Shown piece by piece: positions 35,980 to 45,270 of a stretch of DNA of 64,000 bases. This stretch comes from a virus. The stretch is from the IMG/VR virus record IMGVR_UViG_3300038309_000252, positions 1 through 64,000 of that record. One strand, given 5' to 3'. Each line of letters starts with the position of its first letter. The first letter of the stretch is position 1. A program made the translations under genes and the position numbers. A model generated the notes under the pieces. That model was not told the DNA's origin. It ran no database searches and saw only the letters and a list, made by a program, of their open reading frames with translations.

Positions 35980-38408
35980 TGTTACTTTATAGAGATAAAC
36001 CAAATCTTAAAGCAGCAGGTGTACCTATTGCTTATACTAAGGAACAATTGAATGAATATATCAAATGTTCTAAAGATCCATTATATTTCATTAAGAACTA
36101 TGCCAAGATCGTTTCTTTAGATAAAGGGATTATTCCATTTTCTCCATTTCCTTATCAAGAAAGAATCATCAAAACAATTCATAATAACAAAAATACCTTA
36201 GCAAAGTTATTTCGTCAAGCTGGTAAAGCACTGCCATTATTTACAGAAATTCCAACACCAACTGGATTCATGAAGATAAAAGATATCCATATTGGGGATC
36301 AAGTCTTTGATTCACAAGGTAACATTTGTAATGTAATTGCTGAATCAAAAGAACAAGAATTAGAAATGTATTACATGAAATTTGATACTGGTGAACATGT
36401 TATTTCATGTAAAGACCATCAATGGGTTGTGTTTAATAAAGAAGATCAAGATACTCCAATTACATGTACTACTTTAGAATTACTTGATTTAATAAATGGT
36501 TCAAATAAATATATTATCAAAAACACTAAACCAGTAAATTATCCTGAAAAGATTCATTTAATAGAACCATATGAATATGGTTATGCTATTGGGTTATTTA
36601 CTAGAGAAATACCACAACAATATTTGTTTGGAGGTATTGAGAAAAGAATAGCATTGGTACAAGGTATCATGGATGCCATTGGGAAAGTAGCAATGCATGC
36701 ATGTAGTGTTTCTGTATTAAATCATAAATGGAGATTTATTGAATCATTCAAGATATTATTACAAAGTCTTGGATTGAATGTAAAAATAAAATATGATCAT
36801 GATATTTACAGAATAATAACATTATCATTTAATGAGTCAAACTTTCCTGTATTTCGTAATTCAGAGTTGCAATCAAAATTACCAAAATCTGTTGAATGTT
36901 GCAAAACAATTATTAGTATTTCAGAAATACCTTCATTAATTTGGGGCAAATGCATTCAAGTAGATAGTCCAGACTCTACTTATCTTTGCACAAAAGAATA
37001 TATTCCAACACATAATTCAACTATTGTTGCAGGTTATTTTGCTTGGTATACATTATTTAATGACAATAAAACATCTATTATTCTTGCAAATAAACAACAA
37101 ATTGCTATTGAGATTTTTAGCAGAGTACAATTTATTATTGAACATCTTCCAATTTGGTTGCAACAAGGTGTTTTAGAATGGAATAAAAAGTCATTGGTAT
37201 TGGAAAATGGTTCAAGATGTTTAGCATCAGCAACATCTATTTCTGCAATTCGTGGTATGTCTGCAAATATGATTTTGCTAGATGAGTTTGCTCATTTACT
37301 TCCTTCTTTAGCTGATGAGTTTATTGCATCAGTGTTTCCAACATTATCATCATCAGAATCATCAAAATTAGTAATTGTTTCTACACCTAATGGATTAAAT
37401 CATTACCATAAATTGTGGATAGAAGCTATCAACAAAAATAATGATTTTGTTACAGTTGAAGGTCATTGGTCTGAAAATCCAACAAGAAATCAAAAATGGG
37501 CAGATGAACAATTATTAAAATTAGGTGAAGTAAAGTATAGACAAGAAATTGAATGCTCTTTTGAAGGATCATCATATACTTTAATTAGTGGTGTTAAATT
37601 AGCAACATTACCAATTATTAATCCATTATTTACTCGTGATGGATTAGAAATATATAAAAGACCAGAACCTAACACACAATATGTTATAACAGTTGATGTT
37701 GCAAGAGGAACTTATTCAGACTATACAGCATTTTCAATATTTGATATATCAGAAATGCCTTATGAAATTGTAGCAATTTATAAAAATAATTTAATATCAA
37801 CACTTGAATTTCCACATTTATTATATAATATGACACAACAATATAATAATGCTTATTTGCTTATTGAATTAAATGATTTAGGTGAAGAAGTATCAAATAT
37901 AATTTGGTATGATTATGAATATGAAAATATTTACTTTACAACAGAAAATTACAAAACAAGAAATAGTCAATTATCACAGAGTGGTGGAAAACCTGGTATT
38001 AGAACTACATTAAAAGTAAAATCACTTGGTTGTTCTATTCTTAAAGAACTAGTTGAAAAGGATCAATTAATAATTAATTCATATAAAATTATAGAAGAAC
38101 TAGGTGTTTTTGTAGTTAATAAAAGATCATATCAAGCTATTAATACAACAATAAATGATGATTTAGTAACAACATTATGGTTGTTTGCATGGTTAACAAA
38201 ACAAACTGTTTTTCAACAATTAACAGATATTAATTTGAGACAAAAATTAACAGAACAAAAACAACAATATATTGATTCGACACTAACACCATTTGGTTTT
38301 TATGATAACGGATTTAATCCAATAGAGAATCAAATGGTTGATAATTCAAGAATTCCGGAAGGTCCATTATTTAATTTAACAGATGATCAAAACCAATTAT
38401 TGAGATGA
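35979..38408 (+). CDS. 17: Terminase large subunit gp17, interrupted by an intein
   Basis: 809 aa precursor. N-extein 1-83 ends in the Walker A half FRQAGK; the C-extein resumes with STIVAGYFAWYTL. Removal of residues 84-346 would give a 546-aa gp17, the normal size. Later signatures: ILLDEFAHL (Walker B region), LVIVSTPNG (coupling motif), nuclease acid sites ITVDVARG..SDY, LLIELNDLGEE and INDDLV. Gp17 is the ATP-driven DNA packaging motor and headful nuclease docked on portal gp20. Because the intein separates the ATP-binding lysine from the following serine, the motor should be inactive until splicing. Coupled to gp15 upstream; the 560-bp repeat region follows. Confidence 0.95.
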   Translation: MLLYRDKPNLKAAGVPIAYTKEQLNEYIKCSKDPLYFIKNYAKIVSLDKGIIPFSPFPYQERIIKTIHNNKNTLAKLFRQAGKALPLFTEIPTPTGFMKIKDIHIGDQVFDSQGNICNVIAESKEQELEMYYMKFDTGEHVISCKDHQWVVFNKEDQDTPITCTTLELLDLINGSNKYIIKNTKPVNYPEKIHLIEPYEYGYAIGLFTREIPQQYLFGGIEKRIALVQGIMDAIGKVAMHACSVSVLNHKWRFIESFKILLQSLGLNVKIKYDHDIYRIITLSFNESNFPVFRNSELQSKLPKSVECCKTIISISEIPSLIWGKCIQVDSPDSTYLCTKEYIPTHNSTIVAGYFAWYTLFNDNKTSIILANKQQIAIEIFSRVQFIIEHLPIWLQQGVLEWNKKSLVLENGSRCLASATSISAIRGMSANMILLDEFAHLLPSLADEFIASVFPTLSSSESSKLVIVSTPNGLNHYHKLWIEAINKNNDFVTVEGHWSENPTRNQKWADEQLLKLGEVKYRQEIECSFEGSSYTLISGVKLATLPIINPLFTRDGLEIYKRPEPNTQYVITVDVARGTYSDYTAFSIFDISEMPYEIVAIYKNNLISTLEFPHLLYNMTQQYNNAYLLIELNDLGEEVSNIIWYDYEYENIYFTTENYKTRNSQLSQSGGKPGIRTTLKVKSLGCSILKELVEKDQLIINSYKIIEELGVFVVNKRSYQAINTTINDDLVTTLWLFAWLTKQTVFQQLTDINLRQKLTEQKQQYIDSTLTPFGFYDNGFNPIENQMVDNSRIPEGPLFNLTDDQNQLLR
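36228..37016 (+). other. Intein (263 aa) with decayed LAGLIDADG endonuclease, in gp17 Walker A
   Basis: Block A begins at Ala-84 (ALPLFTEIPTPTGFMKIKDI, then GDQVFDSQG), as in terminase inteins that start with Ala rather than Cys or Ser. Block B-like GEHVISCKDHQW follows. The end is the classic block F/G CIQVDSPDSTYLCTKEYIP then THN before extein Ser-347. Between them YGYAIGLFTREI and ALVQGIMDAIGKV are recognisable as the two LAGLIDADG helices, but the acidic catalytic residues are lost (R/E and D-A-I in place of D-G). Splicing looks possible (penultimate His, terminal Asn, +1 Ser); endonuclease activity looks lost. Splicing chemistry for an Ala-1 intein would follow the class 2/3 type routes (family knowledge). 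Confidence 0.92.
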
Positions 38409-38424
38409 GACACAGTTTCTTTAA

Positions 38425-38800
38425 AATTTAATTTTAAAGATGGATTTCTGCTTCAAACCAACAAAGGACGATTGATTCAATCTTATCTTGTTCAATGTTT
38501 CTTGTTTAATTGAACCAGCTTGATCTAGGTTAATTTGTTGTTCTAGATTATTTATTGTTCAAGGTTACATTGTTTAATTGAACCAGCTTGATCTAGGTTA
38601 ATTTGTTGTTTAAGGTTTCTTGTTTTATTGTTCTAGATCATTTGTTGTTTAATGTTTCTTGTTTAATTGAACCAGGTTGATCCATGGTTAATTTGTTGTT
38701 CTAGATCATTTATTGTTCAAGGTTACATTGTTTTATGTTACCTTTTATGGTATAATGTTTCTTGTTTTATTGATCTAGGTTAATTTAATGTTCTAGATCG
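38425..38800. repeat. Right arm of the inverted repeat plus tandemly iterated motifs
   Basis: 38425-38518 is the inverted copy of 68-162. It continues into iterations of two motifs: tttaattgaaccag (38505, 38573, 38662) and ttgttctagat (38538, 38628, 38696, with a variant at 38788). These are joined by variants of tgatctaggttaatttgttg and ttcaaggttacattg. A 10-bp-arm palindrome ctttaaaatt / aattttaaag sits at about 38420-38440. No gene is visible in 38409-38968. It could be a recombination site, an iteron-type origin or a regulatory array. Confidence 0.85.
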
Positions 38801-38905
38801 TTAAAGTTTTTTTGTTCCTTAAAGAACACATTTATTATACCATATTTTTGGACAAAAGTCAACTGTATACAGGATTTCATGATTATTCTACAAAAAACTG
38901 GTAAA

Positions 38906-38914
38906 TACTAAATA
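38906..38914 (+). promoter_or_regulatory. Candidate late promoter motif before gene 18
   Basis: tactaaata lies 55 bases upstream of gene 18 and recurs exactly 25 bases upstream of gene 22. T4-like late promoters use a TATAAATA-like -10 element recognised by a gp55-type sigma, with CTAAATA-like variants in cyanophage relatives. Gene 18 follows a long non-coding region and must have its own promoter, which supports the call. Motif and position only; no start site is known. Confidence 0.5.
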
Positions 38915-38968
38915 TTTTCGAAATTGTAGAATATTAAAGCAAATATTCATTATTAAGAGGGGTTTCAT

Positions 38969-40915
38969 ATGCCATTCCAACTATCACCTGGTGTTTTAAT
39001 CGTAGAAAAGGATTTAACAAATATCATTCCAGCAGTTGCTACTTCAACAGGTGCATTTGTTGGTACATTCCCATGGGGACCAGTATTAGATCCTACTTTA
39101 GTAGATTCAGAAATTAGTTTAGTAAATCGATTTGGAAAACCACAAACAGATAATGCTACATCATTTTTTACAGCAGCAAACTTTTTATCATATACAAATA
39201 ATTTGCAACTTATCCGTGTTGATACAGATAATCACCGTAATGCTGTTGCTGTACAATCTGGAACAGTAACAGGAGTAACTATTACAAATGGTGGTACAGG
39301 ATTTGCTGATCCTGTTACAGTAATATTTGGACCACCACAAGAAGTTGGTGGTGTACAAGCTACTGGTCATGCAATAGTTGGTGCTGGAGGAGCAATAGAA
39401 AGTATTATAATTGATAATCCAGGATCAGGATATACTAATGAACCGTCTATTACAGTTTCTAGTCAAGATGGAATTGGTTTTGTTGGTGATGTTAATATTA
39501 TTATTGGTGGTATTAAAATCAATAATGAACAAGATTATATGGAACAATACGTCAATGGCGCAGGATTAGTTGGTTGTTTTGCTGCCAAGTTTCCTGGTGC
39601 TTTAGGGAATAGTATTAGAGTTGAAATGGCAGATGAATCAACCTTTACCAATTGGGTTTATAATGCAGAATTTGATTCACCACCAAATACTTCAACTTAT
39701 GCATCTTCAGTTGGTGGTGCAAATGATGAAGTCCATATTATTATTATTGATGACGATGGACTATGGACTGGTCAACGTGGTGCTATTATTGAGAAATTTG
39801 CTTTTGCCTCAAAAGCTAGTGATGCTCGTAATTCTGATGGTACAAATATGTACTATAAGAATGTTATTAATACTAATTCAAAGTATATTTGGTGGATGGA
39901 CCATCCTGAGTCTTCTGCTTTAGAAACATCTGGTTCAGATTGGGGTAGTGAAGCTCATAATCATACTTTTAAATCATTAAATACAGTTTATGGGGTTTCT
40001 TTATCAGGTGGTGTTGATGATTTAATTGCAACTGAAGGTCAATTAATGAGAGCATGGTCAATATTTGCTAATGCAGAACTTTATGACATTAGTTTACTTC
40101 CAACTGGTCAAGTAACACCTCTTGTTGCCGCATATGTTCTTCAGAATGTAGTAGATGCAAGACGTGATTGTGTAGCATTTATTTCTCCAACTACTCCAGA
40201 AGGTTCTGTTATTCGTGGTATGGACCTTGCAGAACAGACTGTTAATTTCAGAAATAATGTTCCATTTAATATCACTAGTTCTTATGGAGTACTTGATTCT
40301 GGATGGAAATATCAATATGATAGTTATAATGACGTATACCGATGGGTACCTTTGAATGGTGATATTGCTGGTCTTTGCGCAAGAACAGATTATACCAATG
40401 ATCCATGGTGGTCTCCTGGTGGATTAAATCGTGGACAGATCAAGAACGTTGTGAAATTATCTTTCAACCCATCTAAGGCAGAACGAGATGAACTTTATAA
40501 AAATGGTATTAATCCAGTATGTTCATTCCCTGGTCAAGGAACTGTACTTTTTGGTGATAAAACTTTATTAGCAAAACCAAGTGCATTTGATAGGATTAAC
40601 GTTAGAAGATTGTTTATTGTTCTAGAAAAAGCAATTGCAATTGCCGCTAAGTACCAATTGTTCGAGTTCAATGATTCATTCACTAGAGCACAATTTCGCT
40701 CAATGGTAGAACCATTTTTACGTGATGTACAAGGACGACGTGGTATTATTGATTTCCGTGTTAAGTGTGATGATACCAATAATACTGGTGAAGTAATTGA
40801 TAGAAATGAATTTATTGCTGATATTTACATCAAACCTGCAAGATCAATCAATTTCATTACCTTAAATTTCGTAGCTGTACGTACAGGTGTTTCTTTTGAT
40901 GAAGTTGGAGCATAA
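38969..40915 (+). CDS. 18: Tail sheath protein gp18
   Basis: 648 aa (T4 gp18 is 659). N-terminus FQLSPGVLIVEKDLTNIIPAVATSTGAFVGTFPWGPV and VNRFGKPQ are the sheath family signature. C-terminal NGINPVCSFPGQGTVLFGDKTL, FDRINVRRLFIVLEKAIAIAAKYQLFEFND and the FRSMVEPFLRDVQGRRGIIDFRVKCDDTNN region form the conserved core handshake domain. Residues about 92-160 contain two G-x-G-[YF] modules (ITNGGTGFADPVTVIFGPP and IDNPGSGYTNEPSITVSS) shared with gp8 here. Sheath contraction drives tube penetration. Good gagg ribosome-binding site; candidate late promoter upstream. Confidence 0.96.
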   Translation: MPFQLSPGVLIVEKDLTNIIPAVATSTGAFVGTFPWGPVLDPTLVDSEISLVNRFGKPQTDNATSFFTAANFLSYTNNLQLIRVDTDNHRNAVAVQSGTVTGVTITNGGTGFADPVTVIFGPPQEVGGVQATGHAIVGAGGAIESIIIDNPGSGYTNEPSITVSSQDGIGFVGDVNIIIGGIKINNEQDYMEQYVNGAGLVGCFAAKFPGALGNSIRVEMADESTFTNWVYNAEFDSPPNTSTYASSVGGANDEVHIIIIDDDGLWTGQRGAIIEKFAFASKASDARNSDGTNMYYKNVINTNSKYIWWMDHPESSALETSGSDWGSEAHNHTFKSLNTVYGVSLSGGVDDLIATEGQLMRAWSIFANAELYDISLLPTGQVTPLVAAYVLQNVVDARRDCVAFISPTTPEGSVIRGMDLAEQTVNFRNNVPFNITSSYGVLDSGWKYQYDSYNDVYRWVPLNGDIAGLCARTDYTNDPWWSPGGLNRGQIKNVVKLSFNPSKAERDELYKNGINPVCSFPGQGTVLFGDKTLLAKPSAFDRINVRRLFIVLEKAIAIAAKYQLFEFNDSFTRAQFRSMVEPFLRDVQGRRGIIDFRVKCDDTNNTGEVIDRNEFIADIYIKPARSINFITLNFVAVRTGVSFDEVGA

Positions 40916-40923
40916 ATAGTAAT

Positions 40924-42405
40924 ATGAAATCCAATGCTGCTCTATGGGAAAAATATGACAAAGATCAGTTAATTTCTGATCTTAATGTTATGCCTATAGA
41001 GCAGCTAATGGAGAAATACAATTCTTCAAGAAGATGCATTCATGTAGCTTGTAGAAAGTTTGATATTCTATTAGATTCTAGACTGTTTGGTAAAAAGCTA
41101 AAACATCAAATACCGGAAAAAGATATTTTAATGGAGCAATTAAAACAAGGCAAACAACACGCTGCTCAAGTATTCAATTGTTCTATTCCTGTTGTTAATT
41201 CTTGGATTAAGAAGCATAACATCACTATAGAATCATATTATGGAGTGAAAGCTGTTTTAGACAAGAATCTAGTACTTGATTTAATTTCTCAAGGATTATC
41301 AGATCGAGATATAGCAAAACGTTTTGGGGTTTCTTTTGCTACAATTGAAAGATTTGCTTCTAGACATAATGTAACAGTCCACAAGAAAGGTATTTCCTGG
41401 AAAGACGTTGATCAGAAATTAGAAACTAATTTCAATTGGATTTGTGAACAGAATCAGACTAGAACCATTTTAGACATTAGTACAGAATTGGGTATTTCTG
41501 CATCCAAGACACTTAAGTTTCTAGATTCCAAAGGGTTTGATATTGTTAGTCATTCAATAAATAAATCAAAAGGTGAATTGGAAGTCAAGGATTACATTTC
41601 TTCTTTGGGGGTTTCTTGTCAATCTGTTAAAAGAAAGTTCAATGACAAAGTATTTGAACTGGACATCTTTGTGCAAGACAAAATGTTTGCCATTGAATAC
41701 TGCGGGGAATATTGGCATTCTGACGAACAGAAACCCAAAATGTATCATTATCAGAAATATCAATGGTGTAAAGATCAAGGGATTACATTATTTACTATAT
41801 TTGAGCATCAATGGAAACACAAGAAAGAAATCATTAAATCCATGATCAAAGCTAGATTAGGTCTAGCAAAGAAGATTCATGCCAGACAGACAATTGTCAA
41901 AGACATTTCTGCTGATGAAGCAAAGACATTCTATGAAGAAAATCATTTGCAAGGTTATACACCTAGTACAATTCACAAAGGATTGTTTTTCGAAAATGAA
42001 CTAGTTGCAGCTATGTCAATCGTCAAGTCTAGATTCAGAAAAGATGAAGAATGGGAAATGTCCAGACTGGCATTCAAACTACACCATGTGATTGTTGGTG
42101 GTGCATCTAAGCTGCTGAAACAATTTAAAGATTACTCAATGATATCTTATGCTGATCTTTGTATTGGTGACGGGCAAGTCTATGAAAAGATGGGATTTAT
42201 CAGATTAAAGAACACTACACCTAACTATTTCTACTTTCATAAATATTCTGGAATTATTCATTCACGAATGACATGCCAGAAAAAGAATCTAAATAATATT
42301 TTATCATCATTTAATCCGATTTTGACAGAATATGAAAATATGTCAAATAATGGTTATTTACGAGTTTGGACTTGTGGCAATGCAATTTTTCAAAGAAAAT
42401 TATAA
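40924..42405 (+). CDS. Free-standing EDxHD (VSR-like) homing endonuclease, between genes 18 and 19
   Basis: 493 aa. N-terminal 210 residues hold several HTH-like units (QLMEKYNSSRRCIHVACRKF; GLSDRDIAKRFGVSFATIERFA; TILDISTELGISASKTLKFL) likely to bind DNA. Then a Vsr/EDxHD nuclease fold: GELEVKDYISSLG, FELDIFVQDKMFAIEYCGEYWHSDE (about 242-267). A C-terminal domain HARQTIVKDISADEAKTFYEENHLQGY ... VWTCGNAIFQRKL is shared with the endonuclease at 48549. The gene interrupts the normally adjacent sheath and tube genes, with no sheath sequence lost, typical of a mobile free-standing homing gene cutting the intronless neighbour in rival phages. Confidence 0.88.
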   Translation: MKSNAALWEKYDKDQLISDLNVMPIEQLMEKYNSSRRCIHVACRKFDILLDSRLFGKKLKHQIPEKDILMEQLKQGKQHAAQVFNCSIPVVNSWIKKHNITIESYYGVKAVLDKNLVLDLISQGLSDRDIAKRFGVSFATIERFASRHNVTVHKKGISWKDVDQKLETNFNWICEQNQTRTILDISTELGISASKTLKFLDSKGFDIVSHSINKSKGELEVKDYISSLGVSCQSVKRKFNDKVFELDIFVQDKMFAIEYCGEYWHSDEQKPKMYHYQKYQWCKDQGITLFTIFEHQWKHKKEIIKSMIKARLGLAKKIHARQTIVKDISADEAKTFYEENHLQGYTPSTIHKGLFFENELVAAMSIVKSRFRKDEEWEMSRLAFKLHHVIVGGASKLLKQFKDYSMISYADLCIGDGQVYEKMGFIRLKNTTPNYFYFHKYSGIIHSRMTCQKKNLNNILSSFNPILTEYENMSNNGYLRVWTCGNAIFQRKL

Positions 42406-42418
42406 GGAGTAATTTTTA

Positions 42419-42943
42419 ATGGCAACAATTACTGGGTTTACTTCACAATTACTAGGTGGTGGTGCAAGACCAAACCAATTTAAGGTAGAATTAGCTTTTC
42501 CAACATCTGCACCAGATAATAATGCTGGTAAATCTGCAGAGTTTCTGTGTAAAGCAGCTTCACTACCTGGTTCTACAATTGGTGATATTGCAGTAGCGTA
42601 TCGTGGCAGAGAAATTCATTTAGCTGGTGAACGTACTTTTGAATCATGGAATATTACCATTATTAGTGATATTGATTTTCTACTACGTAATGCTTTTGAA
42701 AGATGGCATAATTCTATGGTGCAATATGCGGCAACAAATGGTACTCTAGAACCAAGGGATTATCTAGTAGATCTGTCAGTACATCAATTAGACAGAAATG
42801 ATACTATTCTAAAAAGCTATAAGTTCTTTGATGCTTATCCTTCTTCCATTGCATCAATCGATTTAGGATTTGATTCTAATGCTGCAATTGAAGAGTTTAC
42901 TGTAACTTTTGAATATAGTTATTTTACACCAACAGATATTTAA
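42419..42943 (+). CDS. 19: Tail tube protein gp19
   Basis: 174 aa (T4 gp19 is 163). The pattern GGGARPNQFKVELAFP, FLCKAASLPGSTIGDIAVAYRGREIHLAGERTFESWNITIISD and FERWHNSMVQYA, ending EEFTVTFEYSYFTP, is the T4 tail-tube family. Hexameric rings stack to form the inner tube through which DNA passes. Ribosome-binding site aaggag at 42403-42408 is strong, as expected for an abundant protein. It is separated from the sheath gene by the homing endonuclease. Confidence 0.96.
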   Translation: MATITGFTSQLLGGGARPNQFKVELAFPTSAPDNNAGKSAEFLCKAASLPGSTIGDIAVAYRGREIHLAGERTFESWNITIISDIDFLLRNAFERWHNSMVQYAATNGTLEPRDYLVDLSVHQLDRNDTILKSYKFFDAYPSSIASIDLGFDSNAAIEEFTVTFEYSYFTPTDI

Positions 42944-42960
42944 TCTAATAAAGGTACATA

Positions 42961-44499
42961 ATGAACTTATTTGGGTTTGAGATTAAGAGAAAGAAACCTG
43001 ATTTTATTGGGAAAGCTAACATTATATCTCCATCTATTGATGATGGATCGACTATTATTGATTCCGCTGCTGCATATTATGGATTAGTAGTTGATATAGA
43101 TGGTGTTATTAAAAATGAAAATGATTTAATACGTAGATATAGAGAATCAGCACAATATGTTGATTGTAATTCAGCAATAGAAGAAATTGTCAGTGAAGCT
43201 ATTATTGCTGATACATCTGAACATATTGTTTCTCTAATTACAGATTATATTACAGCATCAGCTAAAATCAAAAAGATGTTTGTGACAGAGTTTCAAAATA
43301 TAATTGACCTACTAAACTTTTCAGAAAAAGGTTATGACCTTTTTAGACAATGGTATATTGATGGAAGATTATTTTTCCAAATTATTATTGATGATGAAAA
43401 TCCAAAAGATGGTATTGTAGAACTACGTCAAATTGATCCCAGAAAAATAAGAAAGATTAAAAATATTAAAAAAGAAAAAACATCGGATGGATTAGATGTT
43501 ATTACAGATATTGAAGAATATTATCTGTATAATGATAAGGGAATTACTGAACAAACAACACAAGGTGCAAAGATATCTCCAGATTCAATTATCCATGTAA
43601 CATCTGGTTTATTTGATCCAAATACAAATATGGGTCTTAGTTATTTACATCAAGCTATTAAACCAGTAAATCAATTGAAAATGATGGAAGATGCTTTAAT
43701 CATTTATCGTATTAGTAGGGCACCAGAAAGAAGAATCTTTTATATTGATGTAGGAAACTTGCCTAAAGTACGTGCAGAACAATATGTCAACGATATTATG
43801 AATAAGTTCAGAAATAAAGTTGTTTATGATGCATCAACTGGAGAAATTAAAGATAATAGGCAGCATTTAAGCATTATGGAAGATTTCTGGATGCCAAGAC
43901 GTGAAGGTGGTAAAGGAACAGAAATTACAACATTAGAAGGTGGTCAGAATCTAGGGGAAATTGAAGATATTATTTATTTTCAGAAAAAGCTATATCATAC
44001 ATTGAATGTTCCTTTATCGAGACTTCTTCCAGAAACAACATTTTCATTAGGTCGTGCTGCTGAAATCACCAGAGAAGAATTAAAGTTTGCAAAGTTTATT
44101 GATAGACTTCGTAAAAAGTTTTCATCATTATTTTTACAAGCATTACGTGTCCAATTAATTATTAAAGGCATTATTAGTGCAGATGATTGGGAGTCTTTTT
44201 CAAATAAATTAAGAATAGATTATCAAAGAGATAACTATTATGCTGAATTAAAAGAAGCAGAAATATATACAAATAGATCAACATTAATGCAATCTTTAGA
44301 TATGTTTGCTGGCAAATATTATTCAATAGAATGGATTCGTCGTAATGTACTAAAACAAAGTACAGAAGAAATGAAACAGATTGATTTAGAAAATAAAGCA
44401 GCAGCTGATAAAGAAGCAGCTGCTTCATCAGAAGATTCTGCTGATGGTGAAGAAGGTGGAGATTCAGGTGGTGGTGGAGAATTTGACATTGAAATGTAG
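42961..44499 (+). CDS. 20: Portal vertex protein gp20
   Basis: 512 aa (T4 gp20 is 524). Signatures: YRESAQYVDCNSAIEEIVSEAIIAD (about 60-84), VELRQIDPRKIRKI, the DALIIYRISRAPERRIFYIDVGNLPKVRAEQY helix region (about 244-275), VYDASTGEIKDNRQHLSIMEDFWMPRREGGKGTEITTLEGG and VPLSRLLPETTFSLGRAAEITREELKFAKFI. The portal dodecamer starts prohead assembly and docks gp17. The C-terminal tail is acidic and Gly-rich. It starts the portal-core-protease-scaffold-capsid run. Confidence 0.96.
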   Translation: MNLFGFEIKRKKPDFIGKANIISPSIDDGSTIIDSAAAYYGLVVDIDGVIKNENDLIRRYRESAQYVDCNSAIEEIVSEAIIADTSEHIVSLITDYITASAKIKKMFVTEFQNIIDLLNFSEKGYDLFRQWYIDGRLFFQIIIDDENPKDGIVELRQIDPRKIRKIKNIKKEKTSDGLDVITDIEEYYLYNDKGITEQTTQGAKISPDSIIHVTSGLFDPNTNMGLSYLHQAIKPVNQLKMMEDALIIYRISRAPERRIFYIDVGNLPKVRAEQYVNDIMNKFRNKVVYDASTGEIKDNRQHLSIMEDFWMPRREGGKGTEITTLEGGQNLGEIEDIIYFQKKLYHTLNVPLSRLLPETTFSLGRAAEITREELKFAKFIDRLRKKFSSLFLQALRVQLIIKGIISADDWESFSNKLRIDYQRDNYYAELKEAEIYTNRSTLMQSLDMFAGKYYSIEWIRRNVLKQSTEEMKQIDLENKAAADKEAAASSEDSADGEEGGDSGGGGEFDIEM

Positions 44500-44520
44500 T
44501 TTAGTTTAGGGGTTAAGTAA

Positions 44521-44685
44521 ATGAGTAGTAAAGATTTATTAGAGTTAATTGAAAATAATGATGAAAATGATATTGAAAAAATGTTTAATAAAGAATTTAG
44601 TAATAAGATTATGGAACGTTTACAAGTATATCGTGAACAAATTGCTAAAAAACTTTTTGAGCAGATCATCAATCAAGACAAATAG
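44521..44685 (+). CDS. 67: Small prohead core protein, gp67-like
   Basis: 54 aa: an acidic first half (DLLELIENNDENDIEKMF) and a basic helical second half (NKIMERLQVYREQIAKKLFEQ). Located between portal and protease, exactly where T4 has gene 67, a short acidic core protein needed for prohead shape. The sequence style (acidic then Q.YR..IA..LFE) fits cyanophage gp67-like proteins. ATG follows the portal stop after 21 bases with aggggttaagta upstream. The call depends on synteny and composition. Confidence 0.7.
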   Translation: MSSKDLLELIENNDENDIEKMFNKEFSNKIMERLQVYREQIAKKLFEQIINQDK

Positions 44686-44697
44686 ACAATTAAGTTC

Positions 44698-45264
44698 ATG
44701 ATTACATTTAATGAATTGTACCAAAAATTGATATCAGATCAATATGATTCTGATATCAATGTAATTGCTTACGACAAATATAATGATCATTATCTTATTG
44801 AAACTGATCAAAAACAAGTGTATATTGATCAACAATTGACACATTTTACAAGTATAAATGAAGCTAAGAATTATTTAAAATCATTGAATGGATTGCTTGA
44901 TTTAAAAGATTCAATTTCAGAGCAAAATTACAAAAATATCCCAGATTATAAAGTAATAGATGTAATTAAAAAATATTCAAAAACACCAATCAATAATACG
45001 CTATTAGAAGCATATAATGCTCGTGTATTAAGCAAAGAGTTTACAAATAATAAAATTGTTAATGAATTAAGATCAATGACAAATGTTCATTTATCATCAG
45101 GAATCAAAGACTTTTATCTTAAAGATGGTTCTCATGTTGCCATTCATGAAAATACATTTGCTAAGTTAGAAGAATTATTTGAATACCCAGAAATTATTGA
45201 ATATATGGTAGAAAACAAAGAACAATTTACAGATGTAATACGTCAATTAATGACAGAAGGATAA
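44698..45264 (+). CDS. Head-cluster protein, hypothetical (gp68-position)
   Basis: 188 aa, not recognised. The N-terminal 60 residues form a small alpha/beta unit (FNELYQKLISDQYDSDINVIAYDKYNDHYLIE); the rest is helical with a final YMVENKEQFTDVIRQLMTEG. It sits where T4 gene 68 (a prohead core protein) lies, but no clear identity to gp68 is visible. It is followed 6 bases later by a beta-sandwich structural protein. Role in the prohead core is inferred from position. Confidence 0.55.
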   Translation: MITFNELYQKLISDQYDSDINVIAYDKYNDHYLIETDQKQVYIDQQLTHFTSINEAKNYLKSLNGLLDLKDSISEQNYKNIPDYKVIDVIKKYSKTPINNTLLEAYNARVLSKEFTNNKIVNELRSMTNVHLSSGIKDFYLKDGSHVAIHENTFAKLEELFEYPEIIEYMVENKEQFTDVIRQLMTEG

Positions 45265-45270
45265 ACCATC

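Noticed and set aside
38812-38840. Sigma70-like promoter (ttgttc ... ttatac) before gene 18
   Set aside because: The -10 element is poor and AT-rich background makes such matches common; the TACTAAATA box is a better candidate.
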